Source: UBA7672 sp030824255
Lineage (GTDB): Bacteria; Pseudomonadota; Alphaproteobacteria; Caulobacterales; Hyphomonadaceae
DNA: 64,000 nucleotides
Assembly: GCA_942493305.1 (NCBI GenBank)
Contig: OW818686.1
Coordinates: 248,001-312,000, forward strand
Direction of reading: 5' to 3'
In this document: piece by piece, positions 1 to 8,674 of the stretch
Numbering within the stretch: the first letter of the stretch is position 1
Layout of the letters: each line of letters opens with the position of its first letter
Translations under genes and position numbers: made by a program
Notes under the pieces: model-generated
Databases searched by the model: none
What the model saw: only the letters and a program-made list of their open reading frames with translations
Told to the model about the DNA's origin: nothing

Positions 1-420
1 GGCGGCGGCCTCGTCTCCACCACGATGGATTATGCCCGCTTCAGCCAGATGATCGCCAATGGCGGCGAGCTTGATGGCGTGCGCCTCCTCGCCCCAGCCA
101 CGGTCGAGCTCATGGGCACGAACGTCATCCCGAAAGACGTGCTGGTGAATTCCAACGGCACCAGCGTCGCGCGCTTCAACGAAGCTGTCGGCTTCGGCCT
201 CGACTTCCAGGTCGTCAACGACGCCCGCGCCTCCGGCTCGCTGCAGGGCGATGGCTCCCTCAGCTGGGGCGGCGCTGCCGGCACATGGTTCTGGGTCGAT
301 CCCTCGAACGACCTCATCGCCGTCGGCATGATCCAGCGCATGGGCGGCACCGGCGGCGACGACCTCGGCACAATGGCGCGCACCCTCACCTACCAGGCGC
401 TGGTGAACCCGGAGAAGTAA
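1..420 (+). CDS. Serine hydrolase, class C beta-lactamase/EstB-like, C-terminal part
   Basis: The reading frame is open from the left edge to TAA at 418-420, so only about 139 C-terminal residues are present. A WGGAAGT segment sits where class C beta-lactamases and family VIII esterases carry their third active-site box (KTG or WGG type). It is followed by FWVDPSNDL, as in EstB-type esterases. The Ser-x-x-Lys nucleophile motif must lie upstream of the window. Such enzymes cleave small esters or amides. The substrate cannot be told, and this copy is clearly diverged from the related esterase at 42.2 kb. Confidence 0.75.
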   Translation, partial: GGGLVSTTMDYARFSQMIANGGELDGVRLLAPATVELMGTNVIPKDVLVNSNGTSVARFNEAVGFGLDFQVVNDARASGSLQGDGSLSWGGAAGTWFWVDPSNDLIAVGMIQRMGGTGGDDLGTMARTLTYQALVNPEK

Positions 421-497
421 GCCCGGCCCATCGACACCGTCTCCCTCGGCCGGGCCGGGGGAGACAGCATGCGAAGCGCAAGCACCGCCCTCCCGAA

Positions 498-541
498 GCC
501 CTCACCCTGAGGAGCGCACAAGGTGCGCGTCTCGAAGGGCG
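498..541. repeat. REP-like palindromic element
   Basis: This intergenic stretch reads CCCTGAGGAG, then the stem GCGCAC/GTGCGC around a 3-nt loop (514-528), then GTCTCGAAGGG. The layout resembles the short dispersed palindromes found between genes in Caulobacterales and relatives. The rest of the 421-739 gap shows only a GC-rich 8-bp stem (421-428 with 448-455), possibly an end-of-transcript structure for the esterase gene. No other gene is supported there. Confidence 0.45.
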
Positions 542-739
542 CGGGCAGGCTCGCAGGCCCGCGAACCTGTGTGAATCCAAACGCCGGTTTCCCGCCCCCT
601 CCCGAACAAATTCAACGCGCTATCCGGATCGATTCCGACAGTTCTGGATGCGTGCGTCCCACACCTCGAAAACCGGCGGATAGTTCCGCCCATGAGAACT
701 TTCGAAAAGGGCGCCGCCCTCTACGCGCATGAAGAACTG

Positions 740-1639
740 ATGTCGCGCAAGCCAGTCAACTGGCCGCCGACCACACACCCGATCCCCACCCTGTGGGAGC
801 GGGCGAAGGCCCTGTTCGCCGCCACACTCGCCACCATCGGCTCCGCCGCCGCGCTCGGCCGCCGTTATGTGTTTCGCCGCAGGGAGCGCCGCGAACTCCT
901 CATCCGCCTTAAGCCGGTCGAGGCCATCGTGCGTGCGCTGCTCATCACCGAGGCGTTCACATACCTGCTGATGACACAGGCCGGCCAGAAGCTCTGGCGA
1001 ACAGCCAAACCCTGCGCCATCCCGAAATCCGCCCTCCCGCCGGAACAGGTCGCGCCGCCGCCGAGCCCAACGCGCCAGGCCTTCATCAGCGCCATGCAGG
1101 CCGCGATGCAGACTATCGCCTGCCTGCGCCCGCGCATCGATCCGCGTATCGCCGAACGCGCGGAACAGAAACGCGGCGATGCGCTCGCCGCAAAGGCCGA
1201 CGCGTCGCCGCCCGCGCGCTTCCAGGTCCTGCGCTGGAGCCTCGACAAGCCCATCATGCGGGACATCGACGACACGGCGCGCAGCGTCTGGATCGACCAG
1301 CTCAGCGAGCCCGACCGCGAGATCGTCAGCCCCGCAGCATCACGCCGCCGCGCCGATCCCCCGCCACACCCCGCCGCCCACACCGGCCCTGCAGCCTCCC
1401 TCGCCAGCCGCCTCGACGCCCTCGCCCGCGTCCTCGCCGATCCGCTGCCCGCGATCCGCCGTCTCGCTGCGCGCATCGCCAGCGTCCCGCGCGGCTGTTT
1501 CGAAGCGCCCTATCCCCGCCGCCGTGAAGCCTCGTTCTGGTGGCACGGCGTCCCCGAATACTTCAACGCCGTCGCCCTCGAACTGCGCGCCTTCCGCGCC
1601 TTCGAACGCGCCGACCCGAGACCCCTCGACCCCGGCTAG
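740..1639 (+). CDS. Uncharacterised protein
   Basis: I do not recognise this 299-residue protein. It is rich in Arg, Ala and Pro with a basic N-terminal third and a low-complexity Pro/Ala stretch near residues 200-225. A weakly hydrophobic segment near residues 30-45 (FAATLATIGSAAALG) could be an anchor, but it is not convincing. No catalytic motif is visible. The ATG at 740 is preceded by GAAGAAC; an in-frame ATG at 692 would add 16 residues and has no better ribosome-binding site. The opposite strand also carries a long open frame because of the high GC content, so coding is likely but not certain. Confidence 0.5.
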   Translation: MSRKPVNWPPTTHPIPTLWERAKALFAATLATIGSAAALGRRYVFRRRERRELLIRLKPVEAIVRALLITEAFTYLLMTQAGQKLWRTAKPCAIPKSALPPEQVAPPPSPTRQAFISAMQAAMQTIACLRPRIDPRIAERAEQKRGDALAAKADASPPARFQVLRWSLDKPIMRDIDDTARSVWIDQLSEPDREIVSPAASRRRADPPPHPAAHTGPAASLASRLDALARVLADPLPAIRRLAARIASVPRGCFEAPYPRRREASFWWHGVPEYFNAVALELRAFRAFERADPRPLDPG

Positions 1640-1798
1640 CTGGACCGCCGCACATCGGCGACCACCCCGCCTCACAGCGGGATCGCAAACGCGCGCCCGA
1701 AATCACAACCTTAAGTTGTCACTTCGGGCATTTGGCCCCGTCTGACGAGACTCCTGGATGCGCGTCTTTCCGGGCATCCGATCACAACCAAAAACAAA

Positions 1799-1826
1799 CC
1801 GGCCCGGAAGTTTCCCTCCGGGCCGG
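1799..1826 (-). terminator. Rho-independent terminator of the LpxR-like gene
   Basis: There is a perfect 10-bp GC-rich stem (1799-1808 with 1817-1826) around an 8-nt loop. Read on the minus strand the stem is followed by TTTGTTTTTGG, a good U-tract. It lies 26 bp past the stop codon of the gene at 1852-2613. Confidence 0.8.
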
Positions 1827-1851
1827 CTCAAATCTCGAAACTCGGAAGCGC

Positions 1852-2613
1852 CTACCGATACCGCAGCGTGTACGAGAAGGCGGCGAAGCGCTCGCGCATC
1901 TCCACGTCCTGGTTTCCGGCGAGGTCGTTGAAGCTCAGCTTGCGCTCGACCATGCCGAGCGAAAGCTGCGCGCCTTCGCCCGTCGTCCAGGCAACACCCG
2001 CCTGCAGGTCGCCCACCGTCGCCTGGTCGCGAAGGCTGGCGCCGTCCATGGCGCGCTGGTCGGCCACATTCCACACCAGCGCTTCGTTGTCGGCGCCGAC
2101 GAAGAAGTACCACGAAGGCGCACGGGCAAACCGGCTCTTCCCGCGCAGGTCGCGGTCGTCGAGGTTCGTACCGACCCGGAATTCGGCGCCGGTGCGCGCT
2201 ACATTGTTACCTGCCCGGTTGCGCTCGATCTGCGCGCGGGGCGTGAATGACACGTCGAGACCGAGGCCAGTAGACTCGCCGGGGGCCGAGAACGAGATCT
2301 CGCCGCCGAACCGGTCGCCTTCCATCGTGCGGATGGGCATCGGCGTCGCAAGGTCGAACGCTTCGAACCGCGAAGCCGCGAGCGGGCTCGCCATGTTGGA
2401 AGGGCTGAAATCGTTGCCAACACGCAGCGGCGGCCCGAACTTGGGCGCGGTGGGCTCTTCGATCGTGATGTCCCGTGGGGCATCGCCAGACGCGAAGGAC
2501 TGGGCGCCGTTGACCGGGCCGATTTCCATCACGATGGCTTCTGAATCTGTCGGGGGTGTCGCGCAACCGAGGCACGACATGACGACAACACTACCTGCTA
2601 GGCTCGCAATCAT
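1852..2613 (-). CDS. Outer-membrane lipoprotein, possibly LpxR (DUF2219)-like
   Basis: This 253-residue protein has an N-terminal hydrophobic segment ending in the lipobox-like LGCA (Cys17), so it is probably a lipoprotein or a secreted outer-membrane protein. The C-terminal third has SWYFFVGAD, then VGDLQAGVAW, then alternating hydrophobic strands ending in aromatic FSYTLRYR. This resembles the C-terminal barrel part of LpxR-family lipid A 3'-O-deacylases, in which a W-x-F-x-G-A-D segment and a DLQ-x-G segment are typical. It is shorter than usual LpxR (about 300 residues), and I cannot place the catalytic residues. The family call is a pattern-based inference. Confidence 0.45.
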   Translation of the reverse strand: MIASLAGSVVVMSCLGCATPPTDSEAIVMEIGPVNGAQSFASGDAPRDITIEEPTAPKFGPPLRVGNDFSPSNMASPLAASRFEAFDLATPMPIRTMEGDRFGGEISFSAPGESTGLGLDVSFTPRAQIERNRAGNNVARTGAEFRVGTNLDDRDLRGKSRFARAPSWYFFVGADNEALVWNVADQRAMDGASLRDQATVGDLQAGVAWTTGEGAQLSLGMVERKLSFNDLAGNQDVEMRERFAAFSYTLRYR

Positions 2614-2815
2614 TTTAACTGCCGTCCCAGACCTGAAGGCTCGAAGCCTGATCTCACCGAGTTACCAAAGCGATAACGTACCCAGTGAAAGCGCGTTCCT
2701 GCCCGTTTAGGTTTTTCGTCAATCCCGAGAGGAGGCTAACCCAGAAAGCCCCTTCCCACAACCTTTGCGGTTTTGGCGCCACACCGAAAAAAGCCGGTCT
2801 TTACTGGGGAAAACA

Positions 2816-2842
2816 AAATGGCGGCCCGAGGGACCGCCATTT
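2816..2842 (-). terminator. Terminator of nrdA
   Basis: A 9-bp stem (AAATGGCGG at 2816-2824 with CCGCCATTT at 2834-2842) lies 29 bp after the nrdA stop. On the minus strand it continues into TTTTGTTTTCCCC. The remaining part of the 2614-2871 gap shows no gene. Confidence 0.75.
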
Positions 2843-2871
2843 CATATCCGTATCAAACAGAGACTCGCGCC

Positions 2872-4734
2872 TTACTGGCAGGCGAGGCATTCTTCGTAAT
2901 CGGTCTGCTCCTTGCCCATCACCAGGGCGACCTTCTCGACCGTCTCCGACCCCGCAAACCCGGCCCGCTGGATCGACTTCGAGCGGCAATAATAGAGCGA
3001 CTTCAGGCCCTTCTCCCATGCCGTCCAGTGCAGCATGTGCAGGTCCCATTTATTGATGTCAGCCGCGAGGAACAGGTTCAGCGACTGGCCCTGGCAGATA
3101 TAGGGCGTCCGGTCCGCCGCCAGTTCGATCACCCAGCGCTGGTCAATCTCGAAAGCGGTGCGGAAGACGATCTTCTCCTGCTCGTTCAGGCAGTCGAGGT
3201 GCTGAACCGAACCTTCGTTCTCCAGGATCGTCGCCCAGATGGCCGGGGTGTTGTTGCCGGTCTTTTCCAGAACCGCCTCGAGGAAGGGGTTCTTGACCGA
3301 GAACGACCCCGACAGGGTCTTGTGGGTGTAGATGTTGGCCGGGATCGGCTCGATGCCAGCCGAGGTTCCGCCGCAGATGATCGAGATCGACGCCGTCGGC
3401 GCGATCGCGAGCTTGTGGGAGAAGCGGGCCATCACGCCGCAATCCGCCGCATCCGGGCAGGCGCCGCGCTCTTTCGCAAGTTTCACCGAAGCCGCATCCG
3501 CGCCGCGGCGCAGGTGCTTGAACATCACATTGTTCCAGGCCTTCGCCGTGGCCGATTCCATCGCGACATTCTGCGACTGCAGGAAGGAGTGGAAGCCCAT
3601 CAGGCCAAGGCCGACCGAGCGCTCACGCTTCGCGGAGTAGACCGCGCGGGCCATTTCCGGCGGCGCGCGCTTGATGAAGTCTTCCAGCACGTTGTCGAGG
3701 AAGCGGAACACGTCTTCGAGGAACATCTCCTCGCTCTTCCACTCCAGGAACTTCTCGGCATTGACCGAGGAGAGGCAGCAGACCGCCGTGCGGTCGACGC
3801 CGAGGTGGTCGAGGCCCGTGTGCAGCATGATTTCCGAGCACAGGTTCGACTGGCGAACCTTGAAACCCAGCTGTTTCTGGTGCGCCGGCATCGCGTTGTT
3901 CACCGTGTCCGTGAACAACAGGTAGGGCTCGCCCGTCGCCATGCGCAGTTCGAGGATCTTCTGCCACAGCTTGCGGGCGGAGATCTCTTTCATCACTTCG
4001 TTCGTCTTCGGCGACTTGAGCTGGAACGGCGCGTCCTGGCGGACGGCTTCCATGAACTCGTCGGTGATGTTGATGCCGTGGTGCAGGTTCAGCGACTTGC
4101 GGTTGAAGTCGCCTGCGGCTTTGCGGATTTCGAGGAACTCTTCGATCTCGGGGTGGAAGATGTCGAGATAGCAGGCGGCCGAGCCACGGCGCAGCGAGCC
4201 CTGGCTGATCGCCAGCGTCAGCGAGTCCATCACGCGGATGAAGGGGATGATCCCCGAGGTCTGCCCGTTCTGGCCGACCTTTTCACCGATGGAACGAACT
4301 TCGCCCCAGTAGGTGCCGATGCCGCCACCGTTCGAGGCGAGCCAGACGTTCTCGTTCCAGGTCTCGACAATGCCATCGAGAGAATCGGACACACCGTTCA
4401 GGAAGCAGGAGATCGGCAGGCCGCGATCCGCCCCGCCATTCGACAGCACGGGCGTCGCCGGCATGAACCAGAGCTTGGAAATGTAGTCGTAAATCCGTTG
4501 CGCGTGCGCGGCATCATCCGAATAAGCCAGCGCGACTCGGGCGAACATCTGCTGGTACGTCTCGCCGGGAAGCACATAGCGGTCGTCGAGTGTCTTCTTG
4601 CCGAAATCGGTCAACAGGGCGTCCCGCGAGTCATCGACCCGGACCCCGGAAACGACCCGAAGGTCGGCCTGCGCCATGGGCTTCCCACGGCGAGCTGCGG
4701 ACTTTTCTTTGGTGATTACGGCTTCTGCGGACAT
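2872..4734 (-). CDS. nrdA: Ribonucleoside-diphosphate reductase, large (alpha) subunit, class I
   Basis: It reduces ribonucleotides to deoxyribonucleotides in the cytoplasm with a radical-bearing beta subunit (NrdB). The 620-residue protein has PISCFL (one of the two active-site cysteines that form the disulfide), the catalytic NLCSEI segment (thiyl-radical Cys with Asn and Glu), GGGIGTYWG, and a C-terminal CLAC tail that passes electrons from thioredoxin. There is no N-terminal ATP-cone. The ATG at 4734 follows GAGAG at suitable spacing. nrdB is not the next gene downstream, so the partner must be elsewhere. Two NrdR boxes lie directly upstream. Confidence 0.95.
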   Translation of the reverse strand: MSAEAVITKEKSAARRGKPMAQADLRVVSGVRVDDSRDALLTDFGKKTLDDRYVLPGETYQQMFARVALAYSDDAAHAQRIYDYISKLWFMPATPVLSNGGADRGLPISCFLNGVSDSLDGIVETWNENVWLASNGGGIGTYWGEVRSIGEKVGQNGQTSGIIPFIRVMDSLTLAISQGSLRRGSAACYLDIFHPEIEEFLEIRKAAGDFNRKSLNLHHGINITDEFMEAVRQDAPFQLKSPKTNEVMKEISARKLWQKILELRMATGEPYLLFTDTVNNAMPAHQKQLGFKVRQSNLCSEIMLHTGLDHLGVDRTAVCCLSSVNAEKFLEWKSEEMFLEDVFRFLDNVLEDFIKRAPPEMARAVYSAKRERSVGLGLMGFHSFLQSQNVAMESATAKAWNNVMFKHLRRGADAASVKLAKERGACPDAADCGVMARFSHKLAIAPTASISIICGGTSAGIEPIPANIYTHKTLSGSFSVKNPFLEAVLEKTGNNTPAIWATILENEGSVQHLDCLNEQEKIVFRTAFEIDQRWVIELAADRTPYICQGQSLNLFLAADINKWDLHMLHWTAWEKGLKSLYYCRSKSIQRAGFAGSETVEKVALVMGKEQTDYEECLACQ

Positions 4735-4787
4735 CGAAAACTCTCGTTAGAGGCCAAAATTCGTTAATTCCGGCCAGAACCGGCGAA

Positions 4788-4835
4788 ACCCAATGGATTG
4801 GTGTCCCGCGCCAGCCCCGACGCTAGATATAGTGT
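4788..4835 (-). promoter_or_regulatory. Tandem NrdR boxes upstream of nrdA
   Basis: ACGCTAGATATAGTGT (4820-4835) fits the NrdR palindrome of ACAC-type ends around an AT core, with two deviations from ideal symmetry. A second, weaker site, ACCCAATGGATTGGTGT (4788-4804), lies 32 bp away start to start. A 31-32 bp (three helical turns) phase is the usual spacing for paired NrdR boxes. They sit 54-101 bp upstream of the nrdA start. NrdR would repress nrdA when ATP/dATP levels signal sufficiency. The rest of the 4735-5098 gap shows no gene. Confidence 0.75.
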
Positions 4836-5098
4836 CGCCCACTCCCTAATGGACCGTCAACACGCCTGAGACGGGAATCTTTTTCGTTATCCACCGAAGA
4901 GAAATTAGGGGATTTAGAGCCCGTTAACCATTGCCGTGTGACGGGCCGGCCACGCTCGAGTCGGGGCTCATTCCCCTAACCCGCGAATTCCCCAGCAAAC
5001 AGGCAGCCCGCCGCCCCGGCAGAGACACCCCACACATTTATGTGGCAGTGGATAAGCCGCGCGGCGGACCTCCCGCCTGCCCGGAACCGGGGTCCCTC

Positions 5099-5523
5099 GT
5101 GAAGCTGTCGCACCTGATTCCGGCCATCGGCCTCGTCCTGGCCGCTGCGCCACGGCCCCAACGACGCCCGCCCGCCCAGCCTCGCCCGCCGAATCCATCG
5201 TCCAGCGTCAGCTCGAAGCCTACAACAACCACGACCTCGACGGCTTCCTCGCCACCTACTCCCCCGACATCGAACTCTTCGACCTGCCCGGCGCCAACCA
5301 ACCCACAACCTCCGGCCTCGACGCCATGCGCAAAACCTATGGCGACCTGTTCAAACGCCTCCCGAAGCTTCGCTGCGATCTCGGGAGCCGCATCGTCGAA
5401 GGCGCCTTCGTGATCGACCATGAGATCTGCAGCATTGGCGGGCCCGACCAGATGCGCGCCGTCGCCATCTATCAGGTCGAGAACGGCCTGATCCGCCGCG
5501 TCTGGTTTACCCCAGCGGACTGA
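5099..5523 (+). pseudogene. NTF2/SnoaL-like lipoprotein, frameshifted at the lipobox
   Basis: A GTG at 5099 starts a signal-peptide-like sequence in frame 2 (VKLSHLIPAIGLVLAA). From about 5146 the sense continues in frame 1 as CATAPTT and on to a SnoaL/NTF2-like domain (ESIVQRQLEAYNNHDLDGF, then FKRLPKLRCDL), ending in WFTPAD. Restoring one C near 5144-5146 would give LAAC, a perfect lipobox. Frame 1 is closed at 5053 and has no plausible ATG or GTG start before 5326. The gene is therefore either inactivated by a 1-bp deletion or miscalled in the assembly. SnoaL-like domains bind small hydrophobic ligands; no specific role is evident. Confidence 0.65.
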
Positions 5524-5691
5524 CGCCACGCGCGCAACAGCGGGCGCTCGAAAGCGCACGGCAAAAACTGCGCTGCGATCGGCAGAAACTACCGCCAGCC
5601 TGCGCACACAGCGATACGCCAACGCGCTTTCGCGCATGCGCTTCAGGCACGACACGCGCAATCACCTTGATTCATCGACGCGAAATCATCA

Positions 5692-5706
5692 TTCACGACT
5701 CGTGAA
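5692..5706. promoter_or_regulatory. Perfect 7-bp inverted repeat, candidate operator
   Basis: TTCACGA-C-TCGTGAA is a perfect palindrome ending 24 bp before the ATG of the gene at 5731. This is a typical place for a dimeric repressor site. No regulator gene sits beside it. The remainder of the 5524-5730 gap is featureless. Confidence 0.4.
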
Positions 5707-5730
5707 CTCAGCCGCGCGAAAATCAGCACC

Positions 5731-6747
5731 ATGGAACACCGCGATTACACATGGTCGTCGATTTTTGCCTGGGGCCTCACCCTCTCCGGCGCCACGCTCG
5801 CAACGGGCGGCGTCATCGGCATGTTCTGGCCGCAGATGGATATCGGCTGGCTGTGCGTCATCGCATTCGCCGCGATGATGGCGTTCGGCATCGGCCTCGT
5901 GAACTGCGCGGCCTCCGGCGCCATGCACGCGATCAAGCATCGCAAGTCCGATGGCGGCAAGGTTGACTATGCCGTGCTGCTGCCGGCGCTTCTCTGCTGC
6001 CTCGGCTTTGCCTTCGCCACCAATATCGGCGTGCACATGGGCTGGGAAATCGTGAAGACCAACGCACCCGCCGGCGCACACCTGCCCCCGGCTGCAACGG
6101 TCGACATCGTTTTCTACATATTCGCGTTCGCCAAGCCCGCGATGGCGTGGATCGTGGAAGGCCGCAAGTCGATGGACGCGGAGACCCACGCCGCTCGCCA
6201 GGCCCAGCGCCGCCGCGAAGCGGCAGAGATGACCGCCGCTGAAGATGCGCGCGAGACAGCAAAGGCCGAAGCCATCCGGGCCGAAGCTGCCCGCATCGAG
6301 ACTGCCAGACTTGAAGCAGCAAGGCTCGAAGCCGAAAAGCTTGAGGCCGAGAAAGCCGAAGCCGCCAAGGCCGAGCTTGCCAACATCGCCGCCGCCGTGG
6401 CTGCCGCCGCAGAAGCCGCGGCCCCGCCCGAGCCGAAGAAATCACGCCGCAAGCCGCGCACCGAAGAAGAGAACCGCGAAGCCGCCCGCAAGGCCGTGGC
6501 CCGCCGCGCCGCCTCCTTCAGCATCCACCGCATGCAGGCCCGCGTTCACGACTTCGAACAGGCCCGCCAGGAACAGTCGCTGACCGTCCGCCAGATCGCC
6601 GAGGCCTGCGACGAACTCCTCCGCCGTGGCGAGATGCCCAGCTTCCGCCGCGCCGCCGAAATCCTCGACGTCCCCCGCGAGCGCGTCGAACAGAGCTGGC
6701 CGAAAGGCGTGCCACTCGACGGCACCGGCGAAGTCCGCGCGGCCTGA
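5731..6747 (+). CDS. Four-helix membrane protein with coiled coil and possible C-terminal DNA-binding helix
   Basis: This 338-residue protein is not recognised. Four hydrophobic segments fill residues 1-145: about 12-32, 40-65, 84-110 and 128-146. A long Ala/Glu/Lys-rich stretch (about 150-235) with a heptad-like EAARLEAEK pattern follows and should form a coiled coil. The last 80 residues are basic, then contain QIAEACDELLRRGEMPSFRR, which loosely recalls the N-terminal helices of KfrA-like DNA-binding proteins. A membrane anchor linked by a rod to a soluble tip is the visible architecture. No Shine-Dalgarno sequence is obvious before the ATG. Confidence 0.7.
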   Translation: MEHRDYTWSSIFAWGLTLSGATLATGGVIGMFWPQMDIGWLCVIAFAAMMAFGIGLVNCAASGAMHAIKHRKSDGGKVDYAVLLPALLCCLGFAFATNIGVHMGWEIVKTNAPAGAHLPPAATVDIVFYIFAFAKPAMAWIVEGRKSMDAETHAARQAQRRREAAEMTAAEDARETAKAEAIRAEAARIETARLEAARLEAEKLEAEKAEAAKAELANIAAAVAAAAEAAAPPEPKKSRRKPRTEEENREAARKAVARRAASFSIHRMQARVHDFEQARQEQSLTVRQIAEACDELLRRGEMPSFRRAAEILDVPRERVEQSWPKGVPLDGTGEVRAA

Positions 6748-6769
6748 CATCTCCACGACCAAACATGAA

Positions 6770-6797
6770 TGCGCCTCCCCCGAACGGGGGAGGCGCA
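6770..6797. terminator. Bidirectional terminator stem-loop between convergent genes
   Basis: A perfect 12-bp stem (TGCGCCTCCCCC at 6770-6781 with its complement at 6786-6797) carries a GAAC tetraloop. It lies between the convergent ends of the membrane protein gene and ettA. T-runs are short on both sides, so it may act mainly as an end-protecting structure. Confidence 0.65.
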
Positions 6798-6822
6798 ATG
6801 CCATCTGGCGATAGGTCGGTTG

Positions 6823-8487
6823 TTACCGCGCGAACTTCTTGAAGGTCGGGCGCTTCGGTTCCACGGCTTCGGCGCCCAGCCTGCGCTTCTTGTCCTCGAG
6901 ATAATCCTCGAAGTTGCCCTCGAACCATTCAACATGGCTGTCGCCCTCAAAGGCGAGGATGTGCGTTGCGATACGGTCCAGGAACCAGCGATCGTGGCTG
7001 ATGATGACGGCGCAACCTGGGAAGTCCTCCAGCGCCGCTTCCAGCGCCTGCAGCGTCTCCACATCGAGGTCGTTGGTCGGTTCGTCGAGCAGCAGCAGGT
7101 TCGATCCTTCCTTCAGCATCTTGGCGAGGTGGACGCGGTTGCGTTCACCGCCCGAGAGCTGGCCGACCTTCTTCTGCTGGTCGCCACCCTTGAAGTTGAA
7201 GGCGCCGACATAGGCGCGGCTTGGTTGCTCGATGCCGCCGATTTCCATGATGTCGAGACCGCCGGAGACCTCCTGCCACACGGTGTTCTTGTCATTCAGG
7301 CTGTCGCGCGACTGATCGATATAGCCGAGCTTCACTGTCTCGCCGACCTTGAACGTGCCGCTGTCAGGCTGTTCGCGGCCGGTGATCATCTTGAAGAGGG
7401 TGGTCTTGCCCGCGCCGTTGGGCCCAATGACACCGACAATGCCGCCCGGCGGCAACTTGAACGACAGGTCCTCCATGAGGAGCTTGTCACCGAACGCCTT
7501 GTTGAGATGTTCTGCCTCGATGACAATCGAGCCAAGACGCGGGCCCGGCGGGATGCGGATCTGCGCGGTCGTGATTTTTTCCCGCTCCGCAGCCGCCGCT
7601 TTTTCCTCGTAGGCGTTCATACGAGCCTTGGACTTGGCCTGGCGGGCCTTGGCCGAAGAGCGGACCCATTCGAGTTCGCGCGCCATCGATTTCTGGCGGC
7701 CAGCTTCCTCGCGCGACTCCTGCGCGATGCGTTTCGCCTTCTTCTCCAGCCAGACCGAGTAGTTGCCCTCGTAGGGAATGCCCTGCCCGCGATCGAGTTC
7801 GAGAATCCACGTCGTGATCTGGTCGAGGAAGTAACGGTCGTGGGTGACAAGGATCACGCAGCCCGGGAAGTTGGACAGGTAGTTCTGCAGCCAGGCCACC
7901 GACTCCGCGTCAAGGTGGTTGGTCGGCTCGTCCATCAGGATCATGTCGGGCTTCGACAGCAGCAGCGCGCAGATGGCGGCGCGGCGGATCTCGCCGCCCG
8001 AGAGCGTGGTGACATCGGCATCGCCCGGCGGACAGCGCAGGGCTTCCATCGCCATCTCGATCTTCGCGTCGATATCCCACGCATTGGCCGCGTCGATCTG
8101 TTCCTGGAGCTTGGTCATCTGCTCCATCAGTTCGTCGGTGTATTCTTCGCCCAGCTTCATGGAGATGGCGTTGAACTCATCGACCATCTGCTTCTCGGGG
8201 CATTTGGCGGCGATGTTGTGGAACACGTCCATCGAGGGATCGAGTTTCGGCTCCTGCGGCAGGTAGCCGATCTTTATGCCGTCGGCGGCCTTCGCCTCGC
8301 CGAGGATTTCGTGATCCTCCCCGGCCATGATGCGCAGCAGGGTGGATTTGCCCGAACCGTTGACGCCCACGATCCCGATCTTGGCGTCGGGCAGGAAGTG
8401 CAGCCGGATGTTCTCGAACACCTTCTTGCCACCCGGATAGATCTTGGTCAGGCCATCGAGGTGGTAGACGTAATGGGTGGCGGCCAT
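6823..8487 (-). CDS. ettA: Energy-dependent translational throttle protein EttA (ABC-F ATPase)
   Basis: EttA binds the ribosomal E-site and gates entry into elongation according to ATP/ADP. The 554-residue protein has two ABC cassettes: Walker A GVNGSGKST with signature LSGGEIRR, and Walker A GPNGAGKTT with signature LSGGERNR. A charged linker rich in Arg, Lys and Glu (about residues 245-320) separates them, as in ABC-F proteins. There are no membrane segments. The start MAATHYVYHLDGLTK and the length match the EttA subfamily. The ATG at 8487 follows AGGAAA. Confidence 0.93.
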   Translation of the reverse strand: MAATHYVYHLDGLTKIYPGGKKVFENIRLHFLPDAKIGIVGVNGSGKSTLLRIMAGEDHEILGEAKAADGIKIGYLPQEPKLDPSMDVFHNIAAKCPEKQMVDEFNAISMKLGEEYTDELMEQMTKLQEQIDAANAWDIDAKIEMAMEALRCPPGDADVTTLSGGEIRRAAICALLLSKPDMILMDEPTNHLDAESVAWLQNYLSNFPGCVILVTHDRYFLDQITTWILELDRGQGIPYEGNYSVWLEKKAKRIAQESREEAGRQKSMARELEWVRSSAKARQAKSKARMNAYEEKAAAAEREKITTAQIRIPPGPRLGSIVIEAEHLNKAFGDKLLMEDLSFKLPPGGIVGVIGPNGAGKTTLFKMITGREQPDSGTFKVGETVKLGYIDQSRDSLNDKNTVWQEVSGGLDIMEIGGIEQPSRAYVGAFNFKGGDQQKKVGQLSGGERNRVHLAKMLKEGSNLLLLDEPTNDLDVETLQALEAALEDFPGCAVIISHDRWFLDRIATHILAFEGDSHVEWFEGNFEDYLEDKKRRLGAEAVEPKRPTFKKFAR

Positions 8488-8674
8488 GTGGTTTCCTGAG
8501 GCGGGGAGGTCTGCTTGCGGGCCTAGATGCGCTGTCGCGCCTGCGAGATCAAGGTAGCAGTTCGCACTTGCGGCATAAGGCTTTGGTGCGTCAGGACTAG
8601 GCCGCCACCCCGCGCTCGGCTATGGGAAACCCCTGAGTGTCGAGAGCCGGAACAGGCTCACCGGGAGGGACTTA

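Noticed and set aside
2773..4767. Plus-strand open frame of 664 codons opposite nrdA
   Set aside because: Antisense shadow of a well-supported conserved gene in GC-rich DNA; Arg/His-rich composition and no recognisable domain.
6769..8499. Plus-strand frame of 576 codons opposite ettA
   Set aside because: Same kind of antisense shadow; it runs through the terminator and has no start signal.
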